NCBI GenBank assembly: GCA_021648285.1
Contig: JAKITC010000008.1
Coordinates: forward strand, 1-64,000
Length of the DNA stretch: 64,000 nt
Origin: Sulfurimonas sp.
GTDB taxonomy: Bacteria; Campylobacterota; Campylobacteria; Campylobacterales; Sulfurimonadaceae
Reading direction: 5' to 3'
Shown: positions 45,541 to 53,319 of the stretch, piece after piece
Numbering within the stretch: position 1 is the stretch's first letter
Layout of the letters: each line of letters opens with the position of its first letter
Made by a program: the position numbers and the translations under genes
Notes under the pieces: generated by a model
The model's database searches: none
Seen by the model: the letters and a program-made list of their open reading frames with translations, nothing else
Told to the model about the DNA's origin: nothing

Positions 45541-45700
45541 GTATAAATCACACAAGGTGTAATGAGCTTTACGCTGAGTAAAATTTAGCGTTCAGAAAAA
45601 AATTTAGTTTTTTTCTAAGTCATGCTTTAGCATAGAAGCGTAGGTGGAGGAATTACTTCCTAAACCGTACTAATAAATGAAGGGTTTCCTTCATTTTAAA
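45541..45700 (+). ncRNA. Multi-hairpin RNA ending in a terminator, candidate attenuator leader
   Basis: A -10-like TATAAA at 45542-45547 is followed by successive stems. These are ACGCTGAG/TTTAGCGT (45571-45591, two G-U pairs valid only in plus-strand RNA), AGAAAAAAA/TTTTTTTCT (45594-45616), ATGC/GCAT (45622-45633), AGGAA/TTCCT (45648-45661) and the terminator stem AAATGAAGG/CCTTCATTT (45675-45696) with TTTT. The segment TGGAGGAA (45645-45652) can instead pair with TTCCTTCA (45686-45693) of the terminator, giving an alternative, anti-terminating fold. It ends 22 bases before the Dabb gene. GTACTAATAA at 45667-45676 also occurs at 23S rRNA 3' ends, so a decayed rRNA tail is an alternative. Confidence 0.5.
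45675..45697 (+). terminator. Strong hairpin terminator upstream of the Dabb gene
   Basis: A perfect 9-bp stem, AAATGAAGG GTTT CCTTCATTT, plus one further T, located 25 bases before the ATG at 45723. A terminator this close upstream of a coding gene suggests regulated read-through. Confidence 0.6.
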
Positions 45701-45722
45701 AATTAAAATTAAGGGATAAATA

Positions 45723-46025
45723 ATGATAGTTCATATAGTAATGTTTAGATTCAAAGAAGAAAACAAAGATGTTAATTTAAAAGAAGTTAGTTTAAGATTA
45801 AATGCTTTAGTGAAGTTGATTCCCTCTTTGAATTCTATAGAAGTAGGAGTTGATTTTTCTCAGAGCGAAAGAGCTTTTGACATGTCGATCCATACTACAT
45901 TTGATTCTAAAGAGGCTCTTGGTGAGTATGCAGTTCATCCAGAACATTTAAAAGTAGTAGAGCTTATAAAGTCTGTAACTCTAGAGTCTAAAGTAGTTGA
46001 TTATATAAAAGAGGATAGTAACTAA
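45723..46025 (+). CDS. Dabb-family (stress-responsive A/B barrel) protein
   Basis: 100 residues with the dimeric alpha/beta-barrel pattern: VHIVMFRFKEENKD at the N-terminus, LNALVKLIPSLNSIEVGVDF, DMSIHTTFDSKEALGEYAVHPEHLKVVELI. Family members are small cytoplasmic proteins whose reactions are mostly unknown. The stop is followed immediately by the M48 protease gene, so they are cotranscribed behind the structured leader. Confidence 0.87.
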   Translation: MIVHIVMFRFKEENKDVNLKEVSLRLNALVKLIPSLNSIEVGVDFSQSERAFDMSIHTTFDSKEALGEYAVHPEHLKVVELIKSVTLESKVVDYIKEDSN

Positions 46026-47282
46026 ATGTTAATGACAATCGTAGCGATATATACCCTTTTTGTACTTGTAAATATGTATACCAGCGTTATGCAGATAGGC
46101 TATGTTAATCAAGCTAAAAGAGGTAAAGCAGTTCTTCTGTCTGATTCGGAGTTTGTTAAAGCCGGGGATTACAGTGTAGCAAAAGAGAAGATGTCGATTG
46201 CCAGCTCATTTGTTGATTATATAATCTTCATTCTTTGGATAGATTTGGGGATAAAGCTTTTAGAAAACAGTTTTATTTTTGAAAATGAAGCTATTATGAA
46301 TATAGCTGTTGTAATGGGCTTTTTAGTGATTAACTCAATTATTTCCCTGCCATTCTCATACTATGAGAAATTTGTTTTAGATGAGAAGTTTGGTTTTAAC
46401 AAATCAAGTATGGGTCAATGGATAAAAGACACCCTAATATCATTTGTTATGACACTTGTTTTCGGTTCTTTAGTTGTTTGGGGAATTTACTTTATTATCT
46501 CTACTTTCACTCTCTGGTGGTTATGGAGTTTTGTATTTATTTTCGCAGTAGTAATTTTGATAAATATGCTCTATCCGGCGTTTCGTGCGATGTTCTTTGA
46601 CAAACTTACTCCACTTAAAGATGAGAACTTAGACCATGAAATAAAAGCTCTGATGGATAAGACCGGTTTTGTAAGTTCAGGTGTTTTCGTAAGTGATGCT
46701 TCTAAAAGAGATGCAAGGCTAAACGCTTACTTTGGCGGTTTTGGAAAAGCTAAGAGAGTTGTACTTTTTGATACTCTTATAGAAAAACTTAGCACAAGAG
46801 AACTGCTTGCTGTATTGGGACATGAACTAGGTCACTTTGCGCATGGAGATATATATAAAAATATAGCGCTGGTAGGTGTAATGCTATTGGCAATGTTTGG
46901 CATATTTGGAAACTTGCCAGACTCACTTTACTTAGAGTTGGGACTATCTCAGGCTCCTTATGTTGTGATGATTTTACTTATGCTGTTTATGCCTGTTTTA
47001 GGATTTTTAATGATGCCGATTATGGGAATAGTTAGCAGACATAACGAATACGCGGCAGATAAAATGGGAAGTGAACTAGCCGGAGTCGGTGGAGAGATAG
47101 AACTTGCAAATGCACTTAAAAAGCTTGTAACGGAAAATAAAAGTTTTCCACTCTCTCATCCGCTTTATATCTTTTTTCATTATACTCATCCTCCTGTTTT
47201 AGAAAGATTAAAAGAACTTGGTGTTGATTTAGAGAATATTGACAAAAGTGCTTTAGAGGGTACATGTCAAGCCAATATATAG
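46026..47282 (+). CDS. M48-family (Ste24-like) membrane metalloprotease
   Basis: 418 residues with several membrane helices. The zinc motif is HELGHFAHGD and the third ligand glutamate is in RHNEYAADKMGSELAG. The N-terminal region (EFVKAGDYSVAKEKMSI, then LPFSYYEKFVLDEKFGFNKSS) is typical of CAAX-protease-1/Ste24 types. It probably removes damaged or specific membrane proteins. The 3' end overlaps prmC by 19 bases. Confidence 0.93.
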   Translation: MLMTIVAIYTLFVLVNMYTSVMQIGYVNQAKRGKAVLLSDSEFVKAGDYSVAKEKMSIASSFVDYIIFILWIDLGIKLLENSFIFENEAIMNIAVVMGFLVINSIISLPFSYYEKFVLDEKFGFNKSSMGQWIKDTLISFVMTLVFGSLVVWGIYFIISTFTLWWLWSFVFIFAVVILINMLYPAFRAMFFDKLTPLKDENLDHEIKALMDKTGFVSSGVFVSDASKRDARLNAYFGGFGKAKRVVLFDTLIEKLSTRELLAVLGHELGHFAHGDIYKNIALVGVMLLAMFGIFGNLPDSLYLELGLSQAPYVVMILLMLFMPVLGFLMMPIMGIVSRHNEYAADKMGSELAGVGGEIELANALKKLVTENKSFPLSHPLYIFFHYTHPPVLERLKELGVDLENIDKSALEGTCQANI

Positions 47283-48094
47283 TAAAAGATGTTTTAAAAG
47301 ATATTACAACTACTTTAGAGAGTTCTATACCCAGAGCATCAAGAGAAGCCCAATTGCTTCTTATGGCTCACTTAAGTGTAGATGAGCTGTGGCTTATAAT
47401 AAATCAAAACAGCCAAATAGAAAACATAGACAGACTTTTAGAGTGGGTGGAGCGAAGAGCTAAGAATGAGCCTTTTGAGTATATTACCAACTTAGTCAGT
47501 TTTTACAGTGAAGAGTTTTATATAGCAGAGGGTGCTTTGATCCCTCGTCCTGAAACTGAACTGCTTATTGATGAAGTAGTTAAAAGAGTTGAAGATAAAA
47601 ATGCTAAAATGACTTTTGCAGAGGTTGGAGTAGGTAGTGGTATTATCTCTATTATACTTGCAAAAAAAATTCCAAATGCAAAGTTCATTGCTGTAGATAT
47701 TTCCCAAAAGGCACTTGATATTGCAAAGATAAATATAGAGAAATTTGGACTTGAGAGTAGGATAGAGTTACGACTTGGTTCACTGCTTGAGCCGATAAAT
47801 GAACATGTAGACTGTTTAGTTTCTAATCCTCCTTATATTGCAGATAATGAAAAACTTGAATCAAACTTATCTTATGAGCCTCAAAATGCCCTGTTTGGCG
47901 GAGTTGTAGGGGATGAACTAATCAAAGAACTTCTTGATGAAGTCTTAAACCGAAATATTAACTTTTTTAGCTGTGAATTTGGTTATGACCAAAAGGATAA
48001 AATACAAAAATATTTAGATAATAAGTCATCTGTTTCATTAGAATTTTACAAAGATTATAGTGATTTTGATAGAGGATTTACTTTAGGATTATAA
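47264..48094 (+). CDS. prmC: Release-factor glutamine methyltransferase
   Basis: 276 residues. N-terminal helical domain, then an SAM-binding fold (FAEVGVGSGIISIILAKKI, IAVDISQKALDIA) and the NPPY motif in LVSNPPYIADNEK. It methylates the Gln of the GGQ motif in release factors RF1 and RF2. Its start lies within the protease gene with GAGG before the ATG. Confidence 0.92.
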   Translation: MSSQYIVKDVLKDITTTLESSIPRASREAQLLLMAHLSVDELWLIINQNSQIENIDRLLEWVERRAKNEPFEYITNLVSFYSEEFYIAEGALIPRPETELLIDEVVKRVEDKNAKMTFAEVGVGSGIISIILAKKIPNAKFIAVDISQKALDIAKINIEKFGLESRIELRLGSLLEPINEHVDCLVSNPPYIADNEKLESNLSYEPQNALFGGVVGDELIKELLDEVLNRNINFFSCEFGYDQKDKIQKYLDNKSSVSLEFYKDYSDFDRGFTLGL

Positions 48095-48098
48095 TTTT

Positions 48099-48578
48099 TT
48101 GAAGAAAAACATATATATAGATTTTACATACTTAATCATTTTAGCAGCTACATTTGGAGCAGTTATTGTTTTGGGTGCAGTTGTTGCTCCAGTTGTTTTT
48201 CATACAGATAGTATTGTAAATACGGTGTTGCTTGATAATTATAATGCTGGAATTATTATGGGTGAAATTTTTCACCGTTTTTCCTATTGGATATATTTTC
48301 TAGCATTTAGTGTAGTAGCTTATGAGGCTGTTATGTATAAAACCGGGCAGAGAGACAATGTCATATTTGTTAGTTCTGTTACAGTTGTTTTCTCTTCCCT
48401 GATGTTTAGTGCCGTATATTCACCAAAGATAATATCTATGCAAGTATTAGGTAGAGAAGCTACTCAAAGTGACACATTTAAAAATGTTCACATAGCTAGT
48501 GAACTAGATTTTAAAATTTTAGCAGTTGCACTCCTAGTGTTGTTTGTCAGAAGATTAATGCTTCTTAGAATCTCTTAA
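48099..48578 (+). CDS. DUF4149-type small membrane protein
   Basis: 159 residues with four membrane helices. The pattern is that of DUF4149 proteins: ITYLIILAATFGAVIVLGAVVAPVVF-like first helix (read as LIILAATFGAVIVLGAVVAP), GEIFHRFSYWIYF and FKNVHIASELDFKI. The start is TTG at 48099, 4 bases after the prmC stop with AGGA upstream. Function unknown; cotranscribed with prmC. Confidence 0.75.
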   Translation: MKKNIYIDFTYLIILAATFGAVIVLGAVVAPVVFHTDSIVNTVLLDNYNAGIIMGEIFHRFSYWIYFLAFSVVAYEAVMYKTGQRDNVIFVSSVTVVFSSLMFSAVYSPKIISMQVLGREATQSDTFKNVHIASELDFKILAVALLVLFVRRLMLLRIS

Positions 48579-48718
48579 CATCTACTCCTAAAATGCTAGT
48601 TCTACAGAGCATGCAGGTGGATTTTATATTTTTCCTCAAACTTTCAAAACACTTTTAACATATACTTAACACTCTTTAGATATATTTATACAATTATAAA
48701 TCTAGGAACTATTGTCTA

Positions 48719-49807
48719 ATGAAAAAAATCGTATATGTACTGCTTATAACTTTACTTCTTTTTAGCTCTTCATCACTATTTGCTTTCTCCAAGGAAGTCA
48801 CTAATCCTACACTGGTTCAAGTCGGTAAACATAAACATTGGTGTCCCGTATGTGGCATGAGTCTAAAGAAATTCTATAAAACTTCACATGTATCAAAACA
48901 AAATAGCTCAACTCCCAAGCAATACTGCTCAATGAGATGTTTAGTTGTTGACATGTCGCAAAATAGTATTGATACCAAGAATATTCAAGTGGTTGATGTT
49001 GTAAGCCAAAAACTGATAGATGCCAAGAGTGCTATTTATGTAGTTGGTTCAGAGGTAAAAGGAACTATGTCAAAAGTTTCCAAGTTGGCTTTTTCTAGCG
49101 CTGAGGCAGCAGAAGACTTTAGTATTGAAAATGGTGGAGATATTGTAGTTTTTGACAAAGTGCTTCAGATGGCACAAGAGTCGATAAAGTCTGATATGGC
49201 AATGGTTACAAAGAAAAAAACAAAAAAAATATACCCAATGGGTAAAAAAATATTTGAAAAAATATGCGATAAAAAAATAGAACTTAAAAACTATAAACAA
49301 ATAAATCAACTAAAAGCAGCTATAAAAAATGAGAAGCTTTGTAAACCTATGAAAGAGAAACAACTTCAGGCACTCTCTCTCTACTTATTTGAAGTCAAAA
49401 GATTTGATAATTTAAAAAAAAATGATGCTATAATCCAAGTTACAAAAGATGATAAATGTCCAGTTTGCGGTATGTTCGTTTATAAATATCCAAAGTGGGT
49501 CGCACAAATTTTTTATAAAAATTCTCACTATTCGTTTGATGGTGTAAAAGATATGATGAAGTACTATTATGAACATAGGAAAGATATCTCTAAAATCTTA
49601 GTTATTGATTATTACTCACATGAGACTATAGATGCGCTAAAAGCTTACTTTGTAATTGGCAGTGATGTTTATGGTCCTATGGGAGATGAGATAGTACCTT
49701 TTAAAAGTAAGAGTGAAGCAAAAGTATTTAGCATGGATCACAAGGGTTTTAAAGTATTGAACTTTGATGAAATTAAAGAGCAGGAAGTATATAAACTAGA
49801 TGAATAA
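48719..49807 (+). CDS. Two-domain NosL protein with haem-less cytochrome-like centre
   Basis: 362 residues with a signal peptide (about 1-23). NosL domain 1 (about 35-155) has WCPVCGM (Cys42, Cys45, Met47) and a YCSMRC segment. NosL domain 2 (about 240-360) has KCPVCGM (Cys247, Cys250, Met252) followed by VYKYPKW. The CxxCxM sets are presumed Cu(I) ligands. Between them (about 172-228), PMGKKIFEKICDKK ... KEKQLQALSLYLFEVKR resembles a monohaem cytochrome c domain without CxxCH. It is the first gene of an operon with an ABC transporter. Periplasmic copper delivery for NosZ is the inferred role. Confidence 0.85.
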   Translation: MKKIVYVLLITLLLFSSSSLFAFSKEVTNPTLVQVGKHKHWCPVCGMSLKKFYKTSHVSKQNSSTPKQYCSMRCLVVDMSQNSIDTKNIQVVDVVSQKLIDAKSAIYVVGSEVKGTMSKVSKLAFSSAEAAEDFSIENGGDIVVFDKVLQMAQESIKSDMAMVTKKKTKKIYPMGKKIFEKICDKKIELKNYKQINQLKAAIKNEKLCKPMKEKQLQALSLYLFEVKRFDNLKKNDAIIQVTKDDKCPVCGMFVYKYPKWVAQIFYKNSHYSFDGVKDMMKYYYEHRKDISKILVIDYYSHETIDALKAYFVIGSDVYGPMGDEIVPFKSKSEAKVFSMDHKGFKVLNFDEIKEQEVYKLDE

Positions 49808-50102
49808 AAAGAGTAAAATTATTTTATATAGCTTTATGTCTCTTAGTGTACTTTTGTGTTTAGAGGCTTTTTATATTTATTCTACTAAAAGCGTGAGCAG
49901 TGACTCTTTAAGCTCAAAACTGGCATTTGTAGAGCTTGTAGGATTGCCGGATTTGGCAATCTCAACAGAAGCAACATATGTGAGACACAGAAGCATGAGT
50001 GATCTTTTTTCCATATACAAAGATGATGGAACTCTAAGAGAGTATTTTCCGTCAACATTTGTCTATGCACACTCTCACGCTATAAATAAAGAGGTACAAT
50101 GA
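49800..50102 (+). CDS. Small membrane-anchored protein of the NosL-ABC operon
   Basis: 100 residues. One N-terminal membrane helix (about 7-26) is followed by a periplasmic tail with AFVELVGLPDLAISTEATYVRHRSM-type sequence (here split: LPDLAISTEATYVRHRS) and FPSTFVYAHSHA, giving several His residues. I do not recognise the family. It overlaps the upstream NosL gene by 8 bases and the permease gene by 4, so it is produced with them. It may be a small adaptor or metal-binding partner; that is inference. Confidence 0.6.
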   Translation: MNKKSKIILYSFMSLSVLLCLEAFYIYSTKSVSSDSLSSKLAFVELVGLPDLAISTEATYVRHRSMSDLFSIYKDDGTLREYFPSTFVYAHSHAINKEVQ

Positions 50103-51262
50103 ATATTTATTTAGTTGAATATGCAATAAATTCACTACTTAGACAAAAGTATAAAACTATTTTTGTTACTGTTATTTTAACAACTCTTGTCTTTTTGCTT
50201 ACCTCCGTATTTTTTATAACAAACTCTATAAAGTATGAACTTCAAAGTACGGTAGATGCACTTCCAGAGATTGTAGTTCAAAAGATAAAAGCTGGACGTC
50301 ACTACGATTTGGATAGTGAGAGGGTTGATGATATTTTGGAAATAACAGGTGTGAACAGTGCGGTTGCAAGAGTGTGGGGGTATTACTATTTTGCAAATGT
50401 GGGAGTAAACTTCACTGTTGTCGGTATAGATGAGTATGAAGAGCAGTATAAAAACAGCCTAAATCTTATTGCCAAATCTTTGGATTTCAGTACTAACTCT
50501 ATGTTTGTCGGAGAGGGTGTTAAGAAGAGTATGAGTGAAAGCTACTATAAAGAGTATTTTAACTTTATAAAGCCAAATGGAACTCTAAAGAAAATGAATA
50601 TATCTGGAGTATTTGAGGGTGATACTCAGCTTGAATCAAATGATATGATAGTTATGAGTAAAGAAAATGCCAGAGATATCTTTGACATGTCACAATCACG
50701 GGCAACAGACATAGTTGTTAAAGTTGCCAATGTAGATGAAATCCATACAGTTGCTTCAAAGATAAGGCTAATATTTCCAGATAGCAGAGTAATAACCAAA
50801 GATGATCTAAAAATCAGTTATCAAAATATTTTTGATTATAAAAGTGGCATATTCTTAGCTCTTTTTGTAGTTTCACTCTTTACATTTTTCATAATTATTT
50901 ATGATAAAGCAAGCGGGTTGAGCAGCGAAGAAAAAAGAGAAATAGGCATACTTAAGGCTATCGGCTGGAGAGTTGATGATGTTTTAAAAGAGAAGTTTTA
51001 TGAAGGTTTTATTATTTCATTTTTTGCATATCTGCTTGGAGTGTTTTTATCACTTGGCTTTGTTTATATTTTAAAAGCACCGCTAATACAAAAGATATTT
51101 ACCGGTTATTCAGAGTTGAAAACTTCATTTGACCTCCCTTTTGTGTTTGATATACAGACATTGGCACTTGTCTTCTTTTTAAGCGTCCCCATATATATAG
51201 CTGCAACTATAATCCCCTCGTGGAGAAGTGCTACATTAGAGGCTGATGAGGTTATGAGATGA
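50099..51262 (+). CDS. MacB/LolC-type ABC transporter permease (FtsX domain)
   Basis: 387 residues. One N-terminal membrane helix, a large periplasmic domain (about 45-255), then three C-terminal helices of the FtsX domain (KREIGILKAIGWRVDDVLKEKFYEG is the coupling-helix region, read in two parts). Such type VII ABC permeases move substrates within or out of the periplasm by mechanotransmission, without crossing the inner membrane. Operon position between NosL proteins suggests copper, lipoprotein or NosL handling; substrate unproven. Confidence 0.85.
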   Translation: MNIYLVEYAINSLLRQKYKTIFVTVILTTLVFLLTSVFFITNSIKYELQSTVDALPEIVVQKIKAGRHYDLDSERVDDILEITGVNSAVARVWGYYYFANVGVNFTVVGIDEYEEQYKNSLNLIAKSLDFSTNSMFVGEGVKKSMSESYYKEYFNFIKPNGTLKKMNISGVFEGDTQLESNDMIVMSKENARDIFDMSQSRATDIVVKVANVDEIHTVASKIRLIFPDSRVITKDDLKISYQNIFDYKSGIFLALFVVSLFTFFIIIYDKASGLSSEEKREIGILKAIGWRVDDVLKEKFYEGFIISFFAYLLGVFLSLGFVYILKAPLIQKIFTGYSELKTSFDLPFVFDIQTLALVFFLSVPIYIAATIIPSWRSATLEADEVMR

Positions 51263-51927
51263 TAGAGTTAAAGAACATAATAAAAAGATATGAAATAAAT
51301 AAAAATAATACGGTCACAGCATTGAATGGCATAAATCTTACTGTAAAAGAGGGCGAACTTGTTGTTTTAAAAGGTGCAAGCGGAAGCGGTAAGAGTACTA
51401 TTCTCTCACTTATAGCAGCTCTTAGCAAACCTACAAGCGGAGAAGTTATTGTTGATGATAAAAGAGTTTCAAAGCTTCCTGACAATTTTGCATCAGATTT
51501 TAGACGAGATAATGTTGGCTTTATATTTCAAAAGTACAACTTGATAAACAGTCTCAGCGTTAAAGAAAACATAATCCTGCCCTTAGTGCCCATGAATCTA
51601 CATGTGAATATTGTAGAAGCTAAACTAAAAAGAGTTCTGAAGATGTTTCATATAGAAAATAAAGAGAATATTTTAGTTAAGAACCTCTCTGGCGGTGAAC
51701 AACAAAGAGTTGCTATTGCACGGGCAAATATTAATGAGCCTAAAATAATTTTGGCGGATGAACCTACAGCAAACCTTGATGAAAAACTCTCTATGAAGTT
51801 TATAGATATTTTAAAAGAGCTAAGGCAGCAGGGAAAAACAGTTATAGTAGCTACACATGATCCTCTGTTCTTTAACCTTGACATAGTAGATAAAGTGGTA
51901 GAAATACATCAAGGGCTTATCTCTTAA
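51259..51927 (+). CDS. ABC transporter ATP-binding protein, LolD/MacB-like
   Basis: 222 residues. Walker A GASGSGKST, Q-loop in FIFQKYNLI, signature LSGGEQQRVAIARA, Walker B IILADEPTANLD, and H-loop VIVATHDP. The closest subclass is the LolD/FtsE/MacB group, which pairs with FtsX-type permeases such as its neighbour (4-base overlap). It powers the transporter in the cytoplasm. Confidence 0.9.
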   Translation: MIELKNIIKRYEINKNNTVTALNGINLTVKEGELVVLKGASGSGKSTILSLIAALSKPTSGEVIVDDKRVSKLPDNFASDFRRDNVGFIFQKYNLINSLSVKENIILPLVPMNLHVNIVEAKLKRVLKMFHIENKENILVKNLSGGEQQRVAIARANINEPKIILADEPTANLDEKLSMKFIDILKELRQQGKTVIVATHDPLFFNLDIVDKVVEIHQGLIS

Positions 51928-52874
51928 TGCTACTGACTCCTGAAGTTTTAACTCTACTGATATTAAATATTATATTTGCATTTTTTGCAGTTGTAGCCTT
52001 TGTTCTAAGTGTTAGGATATACCTTAATTGGGATATTAACTCCACAAGTAAAAAACAATATCAGCTAGAAAAGCAGAGTTTTTTAAGCGCTACAATCATC
52101 AAGTATATATTTGCTATAAAAGTCCCACTGTTTCTATTTTTTATTTTTACTCTCGATAAGGTTTCAAATGTCTTAACCGGTGCCATGTGTGGGGCAGGAG
52201 TTATTGATGCAACAGAGACAGGAACATACCTTATTATCTTAAAGATAATTAACCTTTATCTGTTCGCATACTGGCTAAAACTAAACAGTGAAGATATGAA
52301 AGAGGAGAATCAGCCATATACAAGATTCAAATTTGGAATGTTTACAGTACTATTTTTCTTTTTTATAATTGAAATAGTCTTAGAGGGAGTTATGTTCAAT
52401 GCCATAGAGATAGATAAGATGGTTAGTTGTTGTGGAAGTATATACTCTAGCTCTGCCACTTCGGCAATTTCAAATATTTTTGCTTTGGACAACAGAACAC
52501 TTTTAGCTATGTTTTATGGAAATTATCTATTAATTGTCCTATTTTATTTTTTTAAAAATCGCTATCTCTTTGCACTCTCAAATTTGATTTTTATAGTTGT
52601 GGCTCTTATAAGCTTGATTGCATTTTTTGGTGGATATATTTATGAACTTCCATCACATCACTGCCCATTCTGTTTTTTACAGAGTGATTATTATTATATT
52701 GGCTATTTAATATATTTAATGCTTTTTTTGGGGACATTTTATGGTTTAATTGTTGCATTTATCAAAAAATCACAAGAAAGTTATAACATATCAATGTTTT
52801 TCAACTCTATTTATGTTATATTGCTAACATTAATTACGATAATATACTATTTCAAAAATGGTGTTTGGCTTTGA
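51927..52874 (+). CDS. Polytopic membrane protein with cysteine motifs
   Basis: 315 residues with about eight membrane helices. Cysteines are grouped as AMCGAG near residue 90, MVSCCGS near 165, and HHCPFCFLQ near 250. The last is a CxxC flanked by histidines at a membrane edge. These could bind copper or haem or take part in thiol redox. No family recognised. It starts on the last base of the ATPase gene. It is probably the membrane partner of the operon's NosL proteins. Confidence 0.65.
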   Translation: MLLTPEVLTLLILNIIFAFFAVVAFVLSVRIYLNWDINSTSKKQYQLEKQSFLSATIIKYIFAIKVPLFLFFIFTLDKVSNVLTGAMCGAGVIDATETGTYLIILKIINLYLFAYWLKLNSEDMKEENQPYTRFKFGMFTVLFFFFIIEIVLEGVMFNAIEIDKMVSCCGSIYSSSATSAISNIFALDNRTLLAMFYGNYLLIVLFYFFKNRYLFALSNLIFIVVALISLIAFFGGYIYELPSHHCPFCFLQSDYYYIGYLIYLMLFLGTFYGLIVAFIKKSQESYNISMFFNSIYVILLTLITIIYYFKNGVWL

Positions 52875-52887
52875 ATAAAGGAGTTTA

Positions 52888-53319
52888 ATGATACACTTTA
52901 GATATGTACTGTTGCTATCTTGTGTTATAATGTTCTTAGGTTGTCAAAAAAAAGTTGAACAGGGTATATCAGAAATACACTGGGATAGAGACATGTGTGA
53001 CAGATGTGTTATGGTGATAAGTGACAGAAAGCACACTGTGCAGCTTAAAGATCCAGCTACCAAAAAAGTGTATAAGTTTGATGATATCGGCTGTATGGCA
53101 ATTTGGTTTATGGATGAACAGATAGCATTTAAAGAGAGTGTTGCTATTTGGGTTACTGATGCCCAAACCGGAGAGTGGTGTGATGCCAGAAAAGCATTTT
53201 ATACAACGGGAAATCTTACGCCTATGGCATATGGATTTAGTGCATATAAAGCAAAAGGATCTATTGAAAATGCTCAAGAAATTATTAGTTACGATGAGGT
53301 TTTAAAAAGAATAAGATGA
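52888..53319 (+). CDS. nosL: NosL-family copper-binding lipoprotein
   Basis: 143 residues. Lipobox FLGC (Cys19). Metal motif MCDRCVM (Cys37, Cys40, Met42) and conserved YKFDDIGCMAIWF (Cys69), as in the other NosL lipoprotein of this window. NosL is known to bind Cu(I) and help assemble the CuZ centre of NosZ. It overlaps the regulator gene by 4 bases. Confidence 0.88.
   Translation: MIHFRYVLLLSCVIMFLGCQKKVEQGISEIHWDRDMCDRCVMVISDRKHTVQLKDPATKKVYKFDDIGCMAIWFMDEQIAFKESVAIWVTDAQTGEWCDARKAFYTTGNLTPMAYGFSAYKAKGSIENAQEIISYDEVLKRIR

Noticed and set aside
45640-45680. Possible 3' end of 23S rRNA (GTACTAAT)
   Set aside because: Only a short motif matches; the surrounding bases do not form a recognisable rRNA end and no 5S or tRNA is near. 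Kept only as an alternative explanation for the RNA element.
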